A stretch of DNA of 64,000 nucleotides, taken from contig NZ_JARJBB010000001.1 of the NCBI RefSeq assembly GCF_029269835.1, forward strand, positions 620,001-684,000, written 5' to 3'. Below are positions 62,104 to 64,000 of the stretch, piece after piece (position 1 is the first letter of the stretch; each line of letters opens with the position of its first letter). Both the position numbers and the translations under genes were made by a program. Below the pieces are notes generated by a model that worked only from the letters and a program-made list of their open reading frames with translations, was not told where the DNA came from and searched no databases. This stretch comes from Streptomyces tropicalis. Its GTDB lineage: Bacteria > Actinomycetota > Actinomycetes > Streptomycetales > Streptomycetaceae.

Positions 62104-64000
62104 CACGCTCAAGAGCACGACGGGCGCGGACGGCGCCCCGGGCGGCCTGCGCCGCGTGCTCCTCGACAACGGCGCCCTCACCGCGCTGATCGTCCTCGTC
62201 GTCGCCCTGTCGGCGCTGTCCGGCGACTTCCTGACGGCGGACAACCTGCTCAACATCGGCGTCCAGGCGGCGGTCACCGCCATCCTCGCCTTCGGTGTCA
62301 CCTTCGTGATCGTCTCGGCCGGCATCGACCTGTCGGTCGGCTCGGTGGCGGCGCTGTCGTCCACCGTGCTCGCCTGGAGCGCCACCTCGGCCGGTGTGCC
62401 GGTGGTCCTGGCGGTCGTCCTCGCGGTCGCCACCGGCATCGCCTGCGGCCTGGTCAACGGCTTCCTGATCGCGTACGGGAAACTCCCGCCGTTCATCGCG
62501 ACGCTGGCGATGCTGTCCGTGGCCCGCGGTCTGTCGCTGGTCGTCTCCCAGGGCTCCCCGATCGCGCTGCCCGGCTCGGTGTCCCACCTCGGCGACACGC
62601 TCGGCGGCTGGCTGCCGGTACCGGTGCTCGTGATGGTCCTCATGGGCCTGATCACGGCCTTCGTGCTCGGCCGCACCTACATCGGCCGCTCCATGTACGC
62701 GATCGGCGGCAACGAGGAGGCCGCCCGCCTGTCCGGCCTGCGGGTCAAGAAGCTGAAGCTGGTCATCTACGCGCTGTCCGGCCTGTTCGCCGCCGTCGCG
62801 GGCATCGTGCTCGCCGCCCGCCTGTCCTCCGCGCAGCCGCAGGCCGCGCAGGGCTACGAGCTGGACGCGATCGCCGCGGTCGTCATCGGCGGCGCCTCCC
62901 TCGCGGGCGGCACCGGCAAGGCGTCCGGCACCCTGGTCGGCGCGCTGATCCTCGCGGTGCTCCGCAACGGCCTCAACCTGCTGTCGGTGTCGGCCTTCTG
63001 GCAGCAGGTCGTCATCGGCGTCGTCATCGCGCTGGCGGTGCTGCTGGACACCGTGCGCCGCAAGGCGGGCGCCACGCCCGCGGCGGCCGGCACCTCCCCC
63101 GGCGGCAGGGGCCGCCAGGCGGCGACGTACGGACTGGCCGCGGTGGTCACCGTGGCCGTGGTCGCCGCGACCTCCCTGCTGCACACCGGATCGGCCTCCA
63201 CCAAGCCGAAGATGGGCCTGTCGCTGTCGACGCTGAACAACCCGTTCTTCGTGCAGATCCGCGCCGGGGCGCAGGCCGAGGCGAAGCGGCTGGGCATCGA
63301 CCTGACCGTCACCGACGCCCAGAACGACGCCTCCCAGCAGGCGAACCAGCTGCAGAACTTCACCAGTTCGAGCCTCGGCGCGATCATCGTGAACCCGGTG
63401 GACTCGGACGCGGCCGGCCCCTCCGTGCGCGCCGCCGACACGGCGCGGATCCCCGTGATCGCGGTCGACCGCGGCGTCAACAAGGCCACCGCCGACGCCC
63501 TGGTGGCGTCGGACAACGTGGCGGGCGGTGAGCTGGCCGCCAGGACGCTCGGCGACAGGCTCGGCGGCAAGGGCCGGATCGTGATCCTCCAGGGCCAGGC
63601 GGGCACCTCGGCCGCCCGGGAGCGGGCCGCGGGCTTCGCCCAGGGCCTGAAGTCCTTCCCGGGCATCCAGGTCGTCGCCCAGCAGCCCGCCGACTTCGAC
63701 CGCACCAAGGGCCTCGACGTCATGTCGAACCTGCTGCAGGCGCACCCGGACGTCCAGGGCGTCATCGCCGCCAACGACGAGATGGCGCTCGGCGCGGTCA
63801 AGGCGCTCGGCTCCAAGGCCGGCAGGTCGGTCCAGGTCGTCGGCTTCGACGGCACGCCGGACGGGCTGACGGCGGTCAGGAACGGCAGTCTGTACGCGTC
63901 GGTCGCGCAGCAGCCGACCCAGCTCGGCAGGATCGCGGTGGACAACGCCCTGCGGGCCGCGCAGCACAAGAAGGTCGCGTCGACGGTGAAGGTGCCGGTC
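62093..64000 (+). CDS. Fused sugar permease and substrate-binding protein (RbsC-RbsB type), partial
   Basis: GTG at 62093-62095 with GGAGG upstream, overlapping the ATPase gene by 11 bases; 636 codons to the window end. Residues about 20-330 are an RbsC-like permease (SAGIDLSVGSVAALS, GNEEAARLSGLRVKKLKLVI, GGASLAGGTGKASGTLVGAL). After a basic linker, a ninth hydrophobic segment (about 345-365, YGLAAVVTVAVVAATSLL) leads to an RbsB-like binding domain (about 375 onward: GLSLSTLNNPFFVQIRAGAQ, NPVDSDAAGPSV, GVIAANDEMALGAVKALG). The binding domain is thus tethered outside to the permease. I recall the same fusion in S. coelicolor. The 3' end is outside the window. Confidence 0.92.
   Translation, partial: MATDTLKSTTGADGAPGGLRRVLLDNGALTALIVLVVALSALSGDFLTADNLLNIGVQAAVTAILAFGVTFVIVSAGIDLSVGSVAALSSTVLAWSATSAGVPVVLAVVLAVATGIACGLVNGFLIAYGKLPPFIATLAMLSVARGLSLVVSQGSPIALPGSVSHLGDTLGGWLPVPVLVMVLMGLITAFVLGRTYIGRSMYAIGGNEEAARLSGLRVKKLKLVIYALSGLFAAVAGIVLAARLSSAQPQAAQGYELDAIAAVVIGGASLAGGTGKASGTLVGALILAVLRNGLNLLSVSAFWQQVVIGVVIALAVLLDTVRRKAGATPAAAGTSPGGRGRQAATYGLAAVVTVAVVAATSLLHTGSASTKPKMGLSLSTLNNPFFVQIRAGAQAEAKRLGIDLTVTDAQNDASQQANQLQNFTSSSLGAIIVNPVDSDAAGPSVRAADTARIPVIAVDRGVNKATADALVASDNVAGGELAARTLGDRLGGKGRIVILQGQAGTSAARERAAGFAQGLKSFPGIQVVAQQPADFDRTKGLDVMSNLLQAHPDVQGVIAANDEMALGAVKALGSKAGRSVQVVGFDGTPDGLTAVRNGSLYASVAQQPTQLGRIAVDNALRAAQHKKVASTVKVPV

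Overview
The window is chromosomal DNA from a Streptomyces. The base composition is very high in G+C, third codon positions are almost always G or C, and GTG or TTG starts and four-base gene overlaps are common. It carries chaplins, rodlins, SsbB and dynamin-like sporulation GTPases, which are lineage markers. As I remember the S. coelicolor map, gene order runs largely parallel to the malQ (about SCO2649) to bifunctional sugar transporter (about SCO2747) segment, with several losses and insertions.

Layout. 1-10336 is carbohydrate metabolism: the 5' part of malQ, a small repeat-bearing gene, a secreted GH84 N-acetylglucosaminidase, an HNH protein, an MscS channel, and a compact chitosan-oligosaccharide operon (ROK regulator, GH4 enzyme, sugar kinase) that lacks the ABC importer genes I expect there. 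10337-11246 is non-coding and holds three unrelated tandem-repeat arrays. 11247-21941 is a same-strand phospho-signalling island: GlnX-like membrane sensor, GlnH-like solute-binding protein, a coiled-coil protein with the only TTA (bldA) codon I found, PknG-like kinase, PP2C phosphatase, VWA protein and FHA protein. Kinase, phosphatase and FHA protein each start with a zinc ribbon. 22043-25292 holds a truncated globin, a hypothetical protein, a thioesterase and EttA. 25485-32571 encodes a sortase-anchored thioester-domain protein, SsbB and the dynB/dynA pair. A tRNA-Arg(TCT) with a terminator follows.

33547-41370 is an aerial-surface region: a phosphotransferase, two small secreted proteins, a short chaplin, a very long single-domain chaplin with a Pro-rich repeat stalk and sortase signal, ChpD, and divergent rodlins. 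41400-44929 is an ABC exporter whose ATPase is fused to an extracellular alpha/beta-hydrolase. 45044-50671 holds an APC permease, MmsA behind a coupled small gene, a small HTH protein and a zinc alcohol dehydrogenase. A 200-bp inverted-repeat element (MITE-like) supplies the stop codon of the following MMPL transporter gene. That gene is divergent from a TetR regulator across two palindromes. An orphan copZ under a CsoR-type operator, a gene-poor stretch with overlapping stem-loops, citrate synthase and a RecD2-type helicase follow. The window ends in a LacI-regulated ribose-type ABC operon whose last gene fuses permease and binding protein and runs off the end.

Starts were chosen by ribosome-binding site, overlap with the upstream gene and family N-termini, and often differ from the longest open frame. 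Functions rest on motifs and recalled families; no database search was run.
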